DNA of 64,000 nucleotides from positions 1 through 64,000 of the forward strand of contig NZ_QGGO01000012.1 in the NCBI RefSeq assembly GCF_003148625.1, in the 5' to 3' direction. Within the stretch, counting starts at the first letter, position 1. Each line of letters opens with the position of its first letter. Below are positions 1 through 9,992 of this stretch, piece after piece. Made by a program: the position numbers and the translations under genes. A model generated the notes under the pieces. The model did no database searches and had not been told where the DNA came from. It saw only the letters and a list, made by a program, of their open reading frames with translations. Origin of the DNA: Arcicella aurantiaca (GTDB lineage: Bacteria > Bacteroidota > Bacteroidia > Cytophagales > Spirosomataceae).

Positions 1-2
1 CA

Positions 3-203
3 ATTGAGGTAGAGTCAGCTTTTGGAGACATCAAGTATAATATGAAATACGATAGGTTTATTCTCAGAGGAAAAGAAAAAGTATATATCGAATATGGAAT
101 TCTCTCAATGGCTCATAATCTCAGAAAGGTTTACTGCCAACAAAGTGGCTGTTGGAAGGAGTATTATGTCCAAAGAGCCAGTAAAAAGGGTAAAAAGGCA
201 TGA
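3..203 (+). CDS. IS1182-type transposase, C-terminal fragment (cut by window edge)
   Basis: The open frame enters from the left edge and ends at a TGA after 66 codons. It reads as the C-terminal end of a DDE transposase of the IS1182 group: the stretch VESAFGDIKYNMKYDRF followed by a GILSMAHNLRKV-like segment is the typical closing block, carrying the glutamate (ESAFG) that usually completes the DDE triad. The tail is basic (SKKGKKA), as is common in these transposases. Only this end is inside the window, so whether the element is intact cannot be said. The stop codon lies inside a 15-bp inverted repeat that may mark the element end or terminate its transcript. Confidence 0.75.
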   Translation: MEVESAFGDIKYNMKYDRFILRGKEKVYIEYGILSMAHNLRKVYCQQSGCWKEYYVQRASKKGKKA

Positions 204-235
204 AAAAGCCGTTTTATTCACTTTTTCATGCCTTT
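194..235 (+). terminator. Inverted repeat at transposase 3' end
   Basis: A perfect 15-bp stem (194-208 with 221-235) with a 12-nt loop overlaps the transposase stop codon. There is no T run after the stem, so it could be a terminator that relies on the hairpin alone, or part of the IS end. Confidence 0.45.
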
Positions 236-421
236 GAGAGCTAAAATGTTAGAAGTGAATCAACTCAATCTTGAATTTTGTAACAAAAATTACGGGGTTA
301 TGGACTTTTTACACAACCCCTAATGATTTGTTGTTGCCTAAAATCAGATAGCATTTAATCGAGTACCTCAAATACATTTAAAATTTTACCATTTTTCTCA
401 TTTTTTTAACTTAACAACTTT

Positions 422-3400
422 ATGAAAAATAAACATTTACGACAAAGTATTTTTTTATTGCTCACATTTCTGAGTTTTTATGCCTCTGCACAGGATAGAC
501 GTGTAACAGGTAAAGTCTCAGGGGTGGACGGACAAGGCATTCCTGGGGCATCTGTATTAGTGAAAGGTACACAAACGGGTACATCAACTGGAGCTAACGG
601 AGAATTTGCTATCAATGTAAAAAGTGGCAATGATGTATTAATGATTTCGTCTGTTGGATATACAGCAAGAGAAGTAAAGGTTGGTTCTCAATCAAATATC
701 GGAATTACGTTAACTGAAGATATTTCTGCCTTAGAAGAAGTGGTAGTGACTGGTTATGGTTCTCAATCAAAAAGAGACATTACAGGTGCAGTAACCACAG
801 TGGCAGCAAAAGATTTACAGTCTGTACCAGCAACTACTTTTGCACAACAATTGCAAGGTCGTGCTTCAGGTTTGAGTATTGTCAATGATGCTACGCCAGG
901 TGGTAACGCAACGGTGCGTATTCGTGGTTTTGGTACAATTGGTAACAACGACCCTCTATTTGTAATTGATGGTGTGCCAACTGAAAACCAAGGAAACTTA
1001 AACCCAAATGATATTGAGACTATCCAAATCTTGAAAGATGCTTCTTCTGCATCAATTTATGGTTCTCGTGCGGGTAATGGTGTTGTTATCATCACGACTA
1101 AAAAAGGAAAAGCAGGTGTGCCAAAAATCTCATTCAGTAGTTATTATGGTTCACAAAAAACATCGGAAGATGTTCAAGCTTTAAATGCTAAAGAATTGGG
1201 TCAGTATTTATATTTAGCTGATAAATATGCAGGAAAAACGCCTTCGCACGGTCAATATTCTTATGGAGCAAGTGGTGAAGTTACTATTCCAGCGTATGTA
1301 TTTCCAAGTAGAGGAGCAGAAGGAACTGCCGCAGTTGACCCTAAATTATATTCATTAACGCCTGATAATATCTACGCAATCACAAAATCAGCAGATACTG
1401 ATTGGTGGAAAGCTGTAACACAAACGGCACCGATTCAAAACTATCAATTGAATGCTACTGGTGGTACAGAAAATGGTCGTTATGCACTTTCATTGGGATA
1501 TTTCAACCAACAAGGTGTTGTGAAATTCATTGGCTATGAACGTTATACATTGCGTGCAAACACAGAATTCTCAGCAGTTAATAAGCGTTTGAGAGTAGGT
1601 GAAAACTTCACAGTATCTTTTGATAACAGACAAGGAGGTTTTGGAAATAACGAAGAACAAAATGCCGTTTCAGGTTCTTACAAACACCATCCATTATTAC
1701 CAATTTATGATATTGCAGGAAATTTTGCAGGTAGCCGTGGTGAGAACTTAGGTAACAACTCAAACCCTTATGCAACACTTTATCGTCAGAAAGATAACCA
1801 TACTTACCGTCTAAGAACTTTCGGTAATGCTTATGCTGAGTTTGACATTATTCCGAACTTAACAGCTAAAACAAGTTTCGGTATTGACTTAACTGGCGAG
1901 CGTGGATTGTATATCGGTCGTGCTAACCCAGAATATGTAGAAGGTAGCTTCAATAACGGTTCAACTTCACAAAATATCTACGATTATCAGTGGACTTGGC
2001 AAAATACATTGTCTTACAGCAAAACATTTAAAACTGTTCACAAATTTGATACTTACATTGGTCTTGAGTCTATCAAACGTTTTAGAGAAACTTTTGGAGC
2101 TGGTAGAAATGGTTATGCTTTCGAGACTAATCCAATTATTAGCTATTTAGATTTAGGAGACCCAACTAAGGTGTCTAACTATGGTGGTGTAAATGATGAC
2201 TTTACGCTTTGGTCGCAGTTTGGTAAAATCAACTATGCTTACGACAATAAATACTTAGTTCAATTTATCCTTCGTAATGACGCATCGTCTCGTTTCTTGA
2301 GTGCTTCTCGTAGTGCATTATTCCCTGCGGTCAGTTTAGGATGGCGTTTATCGGATGAGAAATTTATGAAAGAACAATTGCCAGCAGTAAATGACTTAAA
2401 ATTACGTTTCGGTTGGGGTAAAACAGGTAACCAAAAAATTGGTGACTACAATGCCTATACTACTTATCGTTCAGATATTTTCCATGCAGGTTATCCAATT
2501 GATGGTAGCCAAATCACGCCAACGATTGGTTATGATGCTCAAAGATTTGGTAATCCAAATGCAAAATGGGAAACAACAACTTCAACAAACTTTGGTTTAG
2601 ATGCAGCATTGTTAAACAGTAAATTGACATTTGAATTAGACTTCTGGACACGTACAACCTCTGATATGTTATTTACTGTACCTATTACTTTCACGGCTGG
2701 TGATGCAACACCTCCTGCCTTGAACGTAGGACAAATGACCAATAAAGGGATTGATTTTGGTTTGAATTACAAAAACTCAATTAAAGACTTCCGTTATAGT
2801 ATTGGTGCCAATATTTCATCTTACCGTAATAACGTAGATAAATTAGATGCCAGTCCAAATACAAGATATTTCGGTAATAGCTCACGTGTTCCAGCACTTA
2901 CACTTACACAAGCAGGTTTACCAATATCTTCATTCTTTGGTTATAAAGTATTAGGCATCTTCCAGTCTGACGAAGAAGCAAAAGCATGGGCTCCGTATGC
3001 AGATGGTTACAACAAAGCAGGTAAATTCAAGATTGCTGATATTAACGGTGATGGTAAAATTGATGATAGCGACCGTACAATTATTGGTAGTCCGCACCCA
3101 GATTTTGTATATGGTTTGAACTTGAACTTAGGTTACAAAGCATTTGATTTAACAGTTTTCATGAATGGTACACAAGGCAATAGCATCTTCAACTATACTC
3201 GTTATTTTACTGACTTCAACACATTCCAAGGAAACCGTTCTAAACGTGCCTTATACGAAGCATGGCAACCAACAAACAAAGGCGGTACTGTGCCAATTAT
3301 GGATGCAAACGACCAAGTTAGTAGCCGTCCATCAAGTTATTTTGTAGAAGATGGTTCATATTTCCGTATCAAAAACATTCAGTTGACTTACAACTTGCCA

Positions 3401-3592
3401 AGAAGCATTGGTAAAAAAGTTGGCTTGGATAACGCTCAGATTTATGTACAAGCACAAAACTTGGCAACATTTACGAAGTACACAGGTTTGAACCCAGAAA
3501 TTCAGACAGGTAATGACAACACAATCGGATTTGACGGTGGATATATGCCTGTGTCAAGAACGTTTATTTTAGGTTTGAATCTTGGATTCTAA
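422..3592 (+). CDS. SusC/RagA-family TonB-dependent outer-membrane transporter
   Basis: This 1056-residue protein is the outer-membrane barrel of a SusCD importer, which takes up oligosaccharides or other oligomers using TonB energy. It starts with a signal peptide ending near SFYASAQ. A carboxypeptidase-like regulatory domain follows (about residues 27-100), then a TonB-box/plug start (EEVVVTGYG near 105). The SusC-specific block SASIYGSRAGNGVVIITTKK lies around residue 208. The rest is a barrel with C-terminal aromatic ending FILGLNLGF. The SusD partner follows 84 bp downstream on the same strand, so the two are probably co-transcribed. No glycoside hydrolase lies nearby, so the substrate cannot be told. 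Confidence 0.96.
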   Translation: MKNKHLRQSIFLLLTFLSFYASAQDRRVTGKVSGVDGQGIPGASVLVKGTQTGTSTGANGEFAINVKSGNDVLMISSVGYTAREVKVGSQSNIGITLTEDISALEEVVVTGYGSQSKRDITGAVTTVAAKDLQSVPATTFAQQLQGRASGLSIVNDATPGGNATVRIRGFGTIGNNDPLFVIDGVPTENQGNLNPNDIETIQILKDASSASIYGSRAGNGVVIITTKKGKAGVPKISFSSYYGSQKTSEDVQALNAKELGQYLYLADKYAGKTPSHGQYSYGASGEVTIPAYVFPSRGAEGTAAVDPKLYSLTPDNIYAITKSADTDWWKAVTQTAPIQNYQLNATGGTENGRYALSLGYFNQQGVVKFIGYERYTLRANTEFSAVNKRLRVGENFTVSFDNRQGGFGNNEEQNAVSGSYKHHPLLPIYDIAGNFAGSRGENLGNNSNPYATLYRQKDNHTYRLRTFGNAYAEFDIIPNLTAKTSFGIDLTGERGLYIGRANPEYVEGSFNNGSTSQNIYDYQWTWQNTLSYSKTFKTVHKFDTYIGLESIKRFRETFGAGRNGYAFETNPIISYLDLGDPTKVSNYGGVNDDFTLWSQFGKINYAYDNKYLVQFILRNDASSRFLSASRSALFPAVSLGWRLSDEKFMKEQLPAVNDLKLRFGWGKTGNQKIGDYNAYTTYRSDIFHAGYPIDGSQITPTIGYDAQRFGNPNAKWETTTSTNFGLDAALLNSKLTFELDFWTRTTSDMLFTVPITFTAGDATPPALNVGQMTNKGIDFGLNYKNSIKDFRYSIGANISSYRNNVDKLDASPNTRYFGNSSRVPALTLTQAGLPISSFFGYKVLGIFQSDEEAKAWAPYADGYNKAGKFKIADINGDGKIDDSDRTIIGSPHPDFVYGLNLNLGYKAFDLTVFMNGTQGNSIFNYTRYFTDFNTFQGNRSKRALYEAWQPTNKGGTVPIMDANDQVSSRPSSYFVEDGSYFRIKNIQLTYNLPRSIGKKVGLDNAQIYVQAQNLATFTKYTGLNPEIQTGNDNTIGFDGGYMPVSRTFILGLNLGF

Positions 3593-3676
3593 AATTTTTG
3601 TAATTGCTTGATATATAAGTGATTGACGAACGATAAATAACGAAAAATATATTTTCACAAAAATTTTAATTAGAAA

Positions 3677-5473
3677 ATGAAAAGTAAAAATATCATAAAA
3701 TTTAGTTTGACTTTTGCATTAGCAGCAGGAATTGTTACAGCTTGTAACGACGATTTCTTGACTCGTGAACCACAAGGTCAATACAGCCCTTCTGCTTTAC
3801 AAACGGCAAAAGGAGTTGAAGGAGTTCTCTTGGGAGCTTACGCAATGTTAGATGGTCAAGGGTTGGACGGTCAAGATGCTTGGAACAACGATATTCAAAG
3901 TTGGGTATTCGGTGGACTTGCCTCTGACGATGCTTATAAAGGAACTGACGCAGGTGACCAACCTGAAGAATCATTTATCGAAAAATATGACTTTCAAGCT
4001 ACAAACGGACATATTAAGAATAAATGGAGAGGTCTTTTTAAAGGCGTTGCTCGTTCAAATGATGCTTTAAATACTTTGAAAGCCGTAACCGACATCAATG
4101 CTGACCGTAAAAAGCAAATTGAAGCAGAAGCTCGTTTCTTGCGTGGAGTATTCCATTTTGAAGCAAAGAAAATGTGGAAAAATATTCCATATATCGACGA
4201 CAAAACGTACAACTTGAATGACTTAGAAAGTACAAAAGTACCAAATGACAAAGATGCTTGGCCTTCAATTGAAGCTGATTTTCAAGCGGCAATGGCAGTT
4301 TTACCCGATAAACAAGCTCAGGTTGGTCGTCCGACGAAATGGGCAGCAATGGCATTTTTGGCAAAAGCTTATATGTTTCAAGGTTTTAACATCAGTACAG
4401 GTGCTGCCAATACCGCAAAATTGCAAGCAGCAAAAGCAATATTAGACCAAATAGTGGCAAGTGGAAGATTCAAATTGGTTGATAATTTCCGTGATAATCA
4501 TGATGCAAGTACTCGTAACAACGTAGAATCAATCTTCGAAATTCAGTATGCGGCTTCTTCTGCAAACGCTGATGCTGCCGATGCAGGTGTTGGTTTGGCT
4601 CACCCATATACTTCTCCTTGGGGATGTTGTGGATTTTATCAGCCATCACAAAACTTAGTGAATGCTTTTAGAACAGATGCCAATGGTTTACCACTTTTAG
4701 ATACTTTTAACGATGTAGATGTGAAAAATGACCAAGGTGTTGGACAAGATGACGCTTACGAACCATCAACGGCAAGTCTTGACCCACGTCTTGACCATAC
4801 TGTTGGACGTAGAGGTATTTTATTTATTGACTATAAAATCCACAACCGTGATTTTATCCGTGACCAAACGTATGCAGGCCCATATTCTCCTAAAAAACAC
4901 ATTCCTTCAAAAGCATTTACAGGTATTGCAGGATGGGGTAATTTAACAAGTAATAACTACCGTATTATGCGTTACAGCATGGTGTTGTTATGGTTAGCAG
5001 AATGTGAAGTTGAATTAGGAAATTTAGATAAAGGTAGAGCTTTGGTGAATCAAATTAGAACTCGTGCTGCTAATCCTTCAGGTTTTGTTCAAAAAGCAGT
5101 TCAAGGTTCAAGCCGTGACGCATATTCTTTAGTTTTCGACTCAAAGGGCAATCCCGTACCAGCGGCTAATTATGTTATCAAAACATATTCGTCACCTTGG
5201 ACAGACGCTGCTACTGCACGTAAGGCAGTTCGTTTTGAAACTCGTTTAGAATTTGGTATGGAAGGTCACCGTTTCTTCGACTTAGTACGTTGGGGTATTG
5301 CTGCTGAAACTTTGAACAAATACAATGCAGTTGAAGCAACTAAACGTGTTTATAAGAAAGGAGCAAACTTTGTGAAAGGAAAGCATGAATTCTTCCCAAT
5401 TCCTCAGGAAGCAATTGACCGTTCAGAAAAAGACGGGAAACCAACACTTACACAAGACCCTTCTTACAAATAG
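3677..5473 (+). CDS. SusD/RagB-family substrate-binding lipoprotein
   Basis: This is the surface lipoprotein lid of the SusC transporter encoded just upstream. Residues 1-23 form a lipoprotein signal (lipobox VTAC, Cys23), followed by NDDFLTREPQG, a typical SusD N-terminus. The middle is helical and TPR-like (EAEARFLRGVFHFEAKKMW). The C-terminal block RFETRLEFGMEGHRFFDLVRW, trimmed here to FGMEGHRFFDLVRWG, is the SusD signature, and the protein ends with FFPIPQEAIDRS. The length of 598 is usual for the family. A strong hairpin-T terminator 20 bp after the stop closes the SusCD unit. Confidence 0.96.
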   Translation: MKSKNIIKFSLTFALAAGIVTACNDDFLTREPQGQYSPSALQTAKGVEGVLLGAYAMLDGQGLDGQDAWNNDIQSWVFGGLASDDAYKGTDAGDQPEESFIEKYDFQATNGHIKNKWRGLFKGVARSNDALNTLKAVTDINADRKKQIEAEARFLRGVFHFEAKKMWKNIPYIDDKTYNLNDLESTKVPNDKDAWPSIEADFQAAMAVLPDKQAQVGRPTKWAAMAFLAKAYMFQGFNISTGAANTAKLQAAKAILDQIVASGRFKLVDNFRDNHDASTRNNVESIFEIQYAASSANADAADAGVGLAHPYTSPWGCCGFYQPSQNLVNAFRTDANGLPLLDTFNDVDVKNDQGVGQDDAYEPSTASLDPRLDHTVGRRGILFIDYKIHNRDFIRDQTYAGPYSPKKHIPSKAFTGIAGWGNLTSNNYRIMRYSMVLLWLAECEVELGNLDKGRALVNQIRTRAANPSGFVQKAVQGSSRDAYSLVFDSKGNPVPAANYVIKTYSSPWTDAATARKAVRFETRLEFGMEGHRFFDLVRWGIAAETLNKYNAVEATKRVYKKGANFVKGKHEFFPIPQEAIDRSEKDGKPTLTQDPSYK

Positions 5474-5493
5474 TACGATTATTATAAAATAGC

Positions 5494-5526
5494 AAAAAGA
5501 GACGGTAGCAATGCCGTCTCTTTTTT
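5494..5526 (+). terminator. Rho-independent terminator of the SusCD unit
   Basis: A 12-bp stem (5494-5505 with 5514-5525), an 8-nt loop and a run of T. It follows the SusD gene and separates it from the FG-GAP protein gene. Confidence 0.9.
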
Positions 5527-5682
5527 ATGGATATAACTTCATGATTAACAAATGCTCATTAGAGTTTTCAATTTAGGATAAATTAAACTCTAATGATTTT
5601 AGAAATCTTACATAAAATCGTATTAAATTTATATTTTTATATAAAATCAAAAAAGTATTTCAATTCTGAAAGCATTAGAGTT

Positions 5683-8600
5683 ATGACCCGCAAATACCAA
5701 CTTTTACTATCAATAATTATTTCCTGCTTTTTATATTCTTGTGGTGATGATACCGTTTTTACAAAACTCCCAACAGAAAAAACCAATATCAGTTTCTCTA
5801 ATCGTATTACCGAATTAGATACCATGAATATTCTCACTTTTGAGTATGTAAATAATGGTGGAGGAGTTGCATTGGGAGATTTTAACAATGATAAATTAGT
5901 GGATGTTTACTTTACGGGAAACCAAGTTGACAACAAACTTTACCTCAATAAAGGAGATATGAAGTTTGAAGACGTTTCTCAAAAAGCCAATGTGGAAGCG
6001 AAAGGAAAATGGTGTTCGGGCGTGGCAGTGGTGGATATTAACAATGATAAATTATTAGATATTTATGTATGTGCAACCGTAAAAAAAGTAGCTAATGAGC
6101 GTGCCAATTTATTATATGTAAATCAAGGAGTTGGAAAAGATGGTGTGCCAATTTTTAAAGAAATGGCTAAAGAATATGGCATTGCCGACACCACACATAC
6201 AACCAATGCGGTTTTCTTTGATTATGACAATGATAGTGATTTAGATTTATATGTATTGGTAAATGAAATGGATGATACTCGTTTTCCGAATAAATATCAC
6301 GATAAAATTGTAGATGGCTCGTCGAAACGTACTGATAGATTATACCGTAACGATTTCTCAAAAGAACTTAATCATCCCGTTTATACCGACATTAGCAAAG
6401 AAGCAGGAATTTTAGTAGAAGGTTATGGTTTGGGGGTAAATATTACGGATATTAACCGTGATGGGTGGAAAGATATTTACGTAACCAACGACTATTTAAC
6501 CAATGACTTACTCTACATCAATAGTGGAAGTGTAAATGGTGCTTCGCCAAGATTTACAGACCAAGCGACTGATTATTTTAAGCATACTTCGCATTCGGCA
6601 ATGGGTAATGATGTAGAAGACTTGAATAATGATGGTTTGGTAGATATGATGTCGGTAGATATGATGCCAGCGGATAATTATCGCAAGAAAATGATGACGA
6701 TGGCAAATAATTATTTAGTTTATCAAAACAACGAACAATATCATTATACCTTTCAATACCCAAGAAATACTTTACAGATAAATCAAGGTATTAATCCTAA
6801 AACTGGAAAGCCTGTTTTTAGTGAAATGGGTTTACTGGCAGGCGTAGCAGAAACGGATTGGAGCTGGACGCCCATGATTACCGACTTTGATAATGACGGT
6901 TTCAGAGATATTATCGTTACCAACGGATTTCCTAAAGATATTACCGACCAAGATTTTATGGCGTATCGAAACGACGTTGGAAATTACACCGAAACAATGT
7001 CGCTTTTAGAATTAGTACCCTCTGTGAAAATCTCTAATTATGCCTTTAAAAATAAAAGTAAAGTAGGCGATGCCCAAATTGGTTTTGAAGACGTAACAAA
7101 AGCATGGGGAATAGATGTACCAAGTTTTTCAAATGGAGCCGCTTATGCAGATTTGGACAATGATGGCGATTTAGACTATGTTGTCAATAATATTAACGAT
7201 TCGGCTTCGGTTTATCGTAATAATTCAATCCAACTAAAACCCGAAGAAAGTAATTACCTCAGAGTAAAATTCAATGGTTTGTCGAATAATATAAACGGAA
7301 TTGGAGCATGGGTAGAAATTGCTTACGATAATGGACAAAAACAGGTTTATGAAAATACGCCTTATCGTGGATATTTATCAACCATTGAAAATGTGGCTCA
7401 TTTTGGTTTAGGTAAAACCAAAAAAATTGATGAAGTAAAAATTATCTGGCAAAGTGGCAAACAACAAATCCTCAAGAATATTCCTGCTAATCAAGTGTTA
7501 ATTGTTGATGAAAGATTGGCGGTGAGTAGTACAAACAATGCAAATACTACGGTATCATTATTTAAAGACGTAACTGATTCGTTAGCTATCAATTATGTCC
7601 ATTCAGAATTTGATGCGATTGACTTTAACATTCAAAAATTATTACCTCATAAACTTTCTCAATTTGGACCTGCCATTGCCGTTGGAGATGTCAATGGAGA
7701 TGGCTTAGAAGATGTATTCATTGGTGGTTCGATGAAAAAGAAAGGCGTGTTTTTAGTACAGAATGCCGCAGGGAAATTTGTAAAATCAGATTTAATCTTG
7801 AATGAAACCGACGAAACAAAATTAGCGGAGGATATGGGCGTGCTTTTATTTGATGCCGACCACGATAACGACCTTGATTTGTACATTGTGAGTGGTAGTA
7901 ATGAATTGCCCAAAGATTCACCCGATTATCAAGATAGATTTTATGAAAATGATGGAAAAGGACATTTTGCACAGAATAAAAATGCACTACCCAAATTCTT
8001 GAAAAGTGGTTCATGCGTGAAAGCAACAGATTATGACCATGACGGCGACCTTGACCTTTTTGTGGGTGGACGAATGGAAGTAAGTGCATATCCAAAACCT
8101 GTTTCAAGTTATATTTTACGGAATGACTCTCGTGCTGGACAACCTGCAAAATTTACAGACGTTACCGCTCAAATCGCTCCAAATTTGAATAATATCGGTT
8201 TAGTTTGTGATGCTCTGTGGACTGATTTTGATAACGATGGTTGGGTTGATTTAATGCTTGCAGGTGAATGGATGCCGATAACAATTTTGAAAAATACTAA
8301 CGGAAAATTTGCGAACATAACGCCAAGTACCGCCTCGTTGAACAAAGAAGTGGGTTTGTGGACAAGCTTAACAGCGGGAGATTTTGACAATGATGGAGAT
8401 ATGGATTATATCGCAGGAAATATGGGTGTAAATTCCCTCATGCGTGCGTCTGACGAATATCCTGTGAGTATTTATGCCAAAGATTTTAATACTGATGGTA
8501 ATTATGATGCCATTCCAACGGTATTTTATAAAACTAAAGAAGGGGAAAGAATAGAAGTTACTTTTCATGGAAGAGACGATTTGGCAAAACAAATGAATAC

Positions 8601-9267
8601 CATTCGTAAGAAATTTGATAACTTCTCGAAGTTTGCCAATGCAGGAATTAAAGACGTTTTATCGGAAGATGATTTGAAAGACGCATTGATATTTAAAGCC
8701 AATCATCTAAAAACCAGTTATATTGAAAATCTTGGAAAAGGAGAGTTTAAAATTTCAGCTTTGCCTTTGCAAACACAAACCGCTCCAATAAACGGAATGT
8801 TAGTGGAGGATTTTGATGCTGATGGAAACTTAGATATTTTGATGGTGGGTAACGACTTCGGTACAGAAGTTTCAGTGGGGCGTTTTGATGCCTTCAATGG
8901 TTTATTATTGAAAGGAAATGGCAAAGGACAGTTCAAACCATTGACATTATCCGAAACTGCTTTCTGTGTGGGTGGCGATGCTAAAGGTTTGGTAAGAGTT
9001 ACCAATGCCAAAGGACAACCTTTGATGATGGCAACGCAAAACTTAGCCGAACTGAAAACCTTTAAAGGCACGAAAAACTATATTTCAAAACCTCTACAAT
9101 CGGGTGATATAGTAGCGATTGAGAAATTGAAAAATGGCAAAAGTAGGAGAGTAGAAGTTGGTTATGGAACGTCATTCTTATCTCAATCATCAAGAAATTT
9201 ATTACTTTCTCCCGATGTAAAATCGGTTGAAGTGATTGATAGCAAAGGGAAAAAGAGAAATTTGTAA
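5683..9267 (+). CDS. FG-GAP/VCBS repeat lipoprotein with ASPIC/UnbV domain
   Basis: I place the start at the ATG at 5683, because the protein then opens with a lipoprotein signal peptide (MTRKYQLLLSIIISCF, lipobox LYSC then Gly). The frame stays open 30 codons further upstream. The mature protein of about 1170 residues is built of many FG-GAP-type blades carrying calcium-binding-like loops of the form DFNNDKLVDVYF, DINRDGWKDIYV, DFDNDGFRDIIV and DYDHDGDLDLFVGG. These fall in two runs around an ASPIC/UnbV domain (INGIGAWVEIAYDNG to IDEVKIIWQSGKQQ). Such proteins are predicted beta-propellers on the cell surface, and in Bacteroidota they often sit beside SusCD pairs, as here. A role in binding or processing the imported substrate is inference. 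Confidence 0.9.
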   Translation: MTRKYQLLLSIIISCFLYSCGDDTVFTKLPTEKTNISFSNRITELDTMNILTFEYVNNGGGVALGDFNNDKLVDVYFTGNQVDNKLYLNKGDMKFEDVSQKANVEAKGKWCSGVAVVDINNDKLLDIYVCATVKKVANERANLLYVNQGVGKDGVPIFKEMAKEYGIADTTHTTNAVFFDYDNDSDLDLYVLVNEMDDTRFPNKYHDKIVDGSSKRTDRLYRNDFSKELNHPVYTDISKEAGILVEGYGLGVNITDINRDGWKDIYVTNDYLTNDLLYINSGSVNGASPRFTDQATDYFKHTSHSAMGNDVEDLNNDGLVDMMSVDMMPADNYRKKMMTMANNYLVYQNNEQYHYTFQYPRNTLQINQGINPKTGKPVFSEMGLLAGVAETDWSWTPMITDFDNDGFRDIIVTNGFPKDITDQDFMAYRNDVGNYTETMSLLELVPSVKISNYAFKNKSKVGDAQIGFEDVTKAWGIDVPSFSNGAAYADLDNDGDLDYVVNNINDSASVYRNNSIQLKPEESNYLRVKFNGLSNNINGIGAWVEIAYDNGQKQVYENTPYRGYLSTIENVAHFGLGKTKKIDEVKIIWQSGKQQILKNIPANQVLIVDERLAVSSTNNANTTVSLFKDVTDSLAINYVHSEFDAIDFNIQKLLPHKLSQFGPAIAVGDVNGDGLEDVFIGGSMKKKGVFLVQNAAGKFVKSDLILNETDETKLAEDMGVLLFDADHDNDLDLYIVSGSNELPKDSPDYQDRFYENDGKGHFAQNKNALPKFLKSGSCVKATDYDHDGDLDLFVGGRMEVSAYPKPVSSYILRNDSRAGQPAKFTDVTAQIAPNLNNIGLVCDALWTDFDNDGWVDLMLAGEWMPITILKNTNGKFANITPSTASLNKEVGLWTSLTAGDFDNDGDMDYIAGNMGVNSLMRASDEYPVSIYAKDFNTDGNYDAIPTVFYKTKEGERIEVTFHGRDDLAKQMNTIRKKFDNFSKFANAGIKDVLSEDDLKDALIFKANHLKTSYIENLGKGEFKISALPLQTQTAPINGMLVEDFDADGNLDILMVGNDFGTEVSVGRFDAFNGLLLKGNGKGQFKPLTLSETAFCVGGDAKGLVRVTNAKGQPLMMATQNLAELKTFKGTKNYISKPLQSGDIVAIEKLKNGKSRRVEVGYGTSFLSQSSRNLLLSPDVKSVEVIDSKGKKRNL

Positions 9268-9283
9268 GTAGGGGTTGGGATTT

Positions 9284-9395
9284 GGGGGCTTTTCATCAAA
9301 CTGTGTCAATTTCTACTTTTGGTTTCAAAAATGCTTATTTCAAGGCAATGAGACCACTTTTTAAAATACTTGACACAGTTTGATGAAAAGCCCCC
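9284..9395. mobile_element. MITE-like element with 26-bp perfect terminal inverted repeats
   Basis: The 112-bp segment begins at 9284 with GGGGGCTTTTCATCAAACTG and ends at 9395 with its exact complement; the arms are 9284-9309 and 9370-9395. The 60-bp interior has no gene. Long perfect G-rich ends on so short a body suggest a non-autonomous IS derivative. I see no clear target duplication in the flanks. It lies between two convergent genes, so it could also work as a terminator. Confidence 0.6.
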
Positions 9396-9401
9396 TGTAA
9401 T

Positions 9402-9869
9402 CTATTCTCTATCATCTATAATCTGCTCTCTATCTTCTTCTTGGCTTCCTCTAAAACGTTCTTGATAGTTTTCCAAAAGCTTTTCTAATTGCCAAGAAGT
9501 GATGGAAAGTTTATTGATTGGAAATTCTTGAATGCGTCCATTATTGGTAAAAATGAAAGTTTCTGAATATTCACTTTTCTTTATATCAGGACGAATTTGT
9601 AGTCCATGCACCATCGCCCAAGACACAAAAGGCTGACCGATTACTTGTATGCCATCTTGACTAAGAATGAGCTTTGGCTGAGCCTGTGAGCTTTTTATAT
9701 ATCTGTAAATCAGAAAAACAGATATTGCCAAAAACAAAATTCCGAGAAAATACTCCGTTTCAATCAAGAAAAAAATCATGTACAAAGCATTCCCCAAACC
9801 GCCTAAAAGAAACATAAGGTGGTCGGTCGGACGAGTATAAATGATGGTGTGTTCGGGTATTTCATTCAC
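9402..9869 (-). CDS. Hypothetical membrane protein with two transmembrane helices
   Basis: This 155-residue protein starts at a GTG. It has a short N-terminal region, a hydrophobic hairpin of two helices (about residues 19-60), and a soluble part of about 90 residues (ILSQDGIQVIGQPFVSWAMV) that resembles the PH-like/YcxB type of domain seen in small bacterial membrane proteins. The C-terminus is acidic and polar (SQEEDREQIIDDRE). I do not recognise a specific function. The next gene on the strand, YqgE-like, lies 123 bp upstream across a word-repeat spacer. Confidence 0.6.
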   Translation of the reverse strand: MNEIPEHTIIYTRPTDHLMFLLGGLGNALYMIFFLIETEYFLGILFLAISVFLIYRYIKSSQAQPKLILSQDGIQVIGQPFVSWAMVHGLQIRPDIKKSEYSETFIFTNNGRIQEFPINKLSITSWQLEKLLENYQERFRGSQEEDREQIIDDRE

Positions 9870-9992
9870 GTGTTTGGGATATTTATTGGTTATTAGTTAT
9901 TGGGAATTGGTTATTGGGAATTAGTTCTTGAAAGAATAAAATCACAACTCACTAATTCATAATTCACTAATTCTCAATTCAAAAATTCACAA
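9870..9992. repeat. Low-complexity intergenic spacer with opposed short words
   Basis: The left half repeats GGTTATTGGGAATT-like words and the right half repeats CTAATTC/AATTCAC words. Together they can form an imperfect hairpin. The pattern is the same kind as at 11101, 12671 and 22996. Confidence 0.5.

Noticed and set aside
294-320. GGGGTT/AACCCC hairpin before the SusC gene
   Set aside because: Only a six-base stem with a 15-nt loop and no T run; too weak to call.
5593-5682. Upstream extension of the FG-GAP protein
   Set aside because: The ATG at 5683 gives a clear lipoprotein signal peptide; the 30 extra residues would bury it.
7718-8149. 143-codon open frame on the minus strand
   Set aside because: It lies wholly opposite the FG-GAP lipoprotein gene, whose repeated Asp/Asn codons keep the other strand open. 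The predicted protein is His/Ser-rich without a domain.
8718-9071. 117-codon open frame on the minus strand
   Set aside because: Antisense to the same lipoprotein gene; no recognisable protein.
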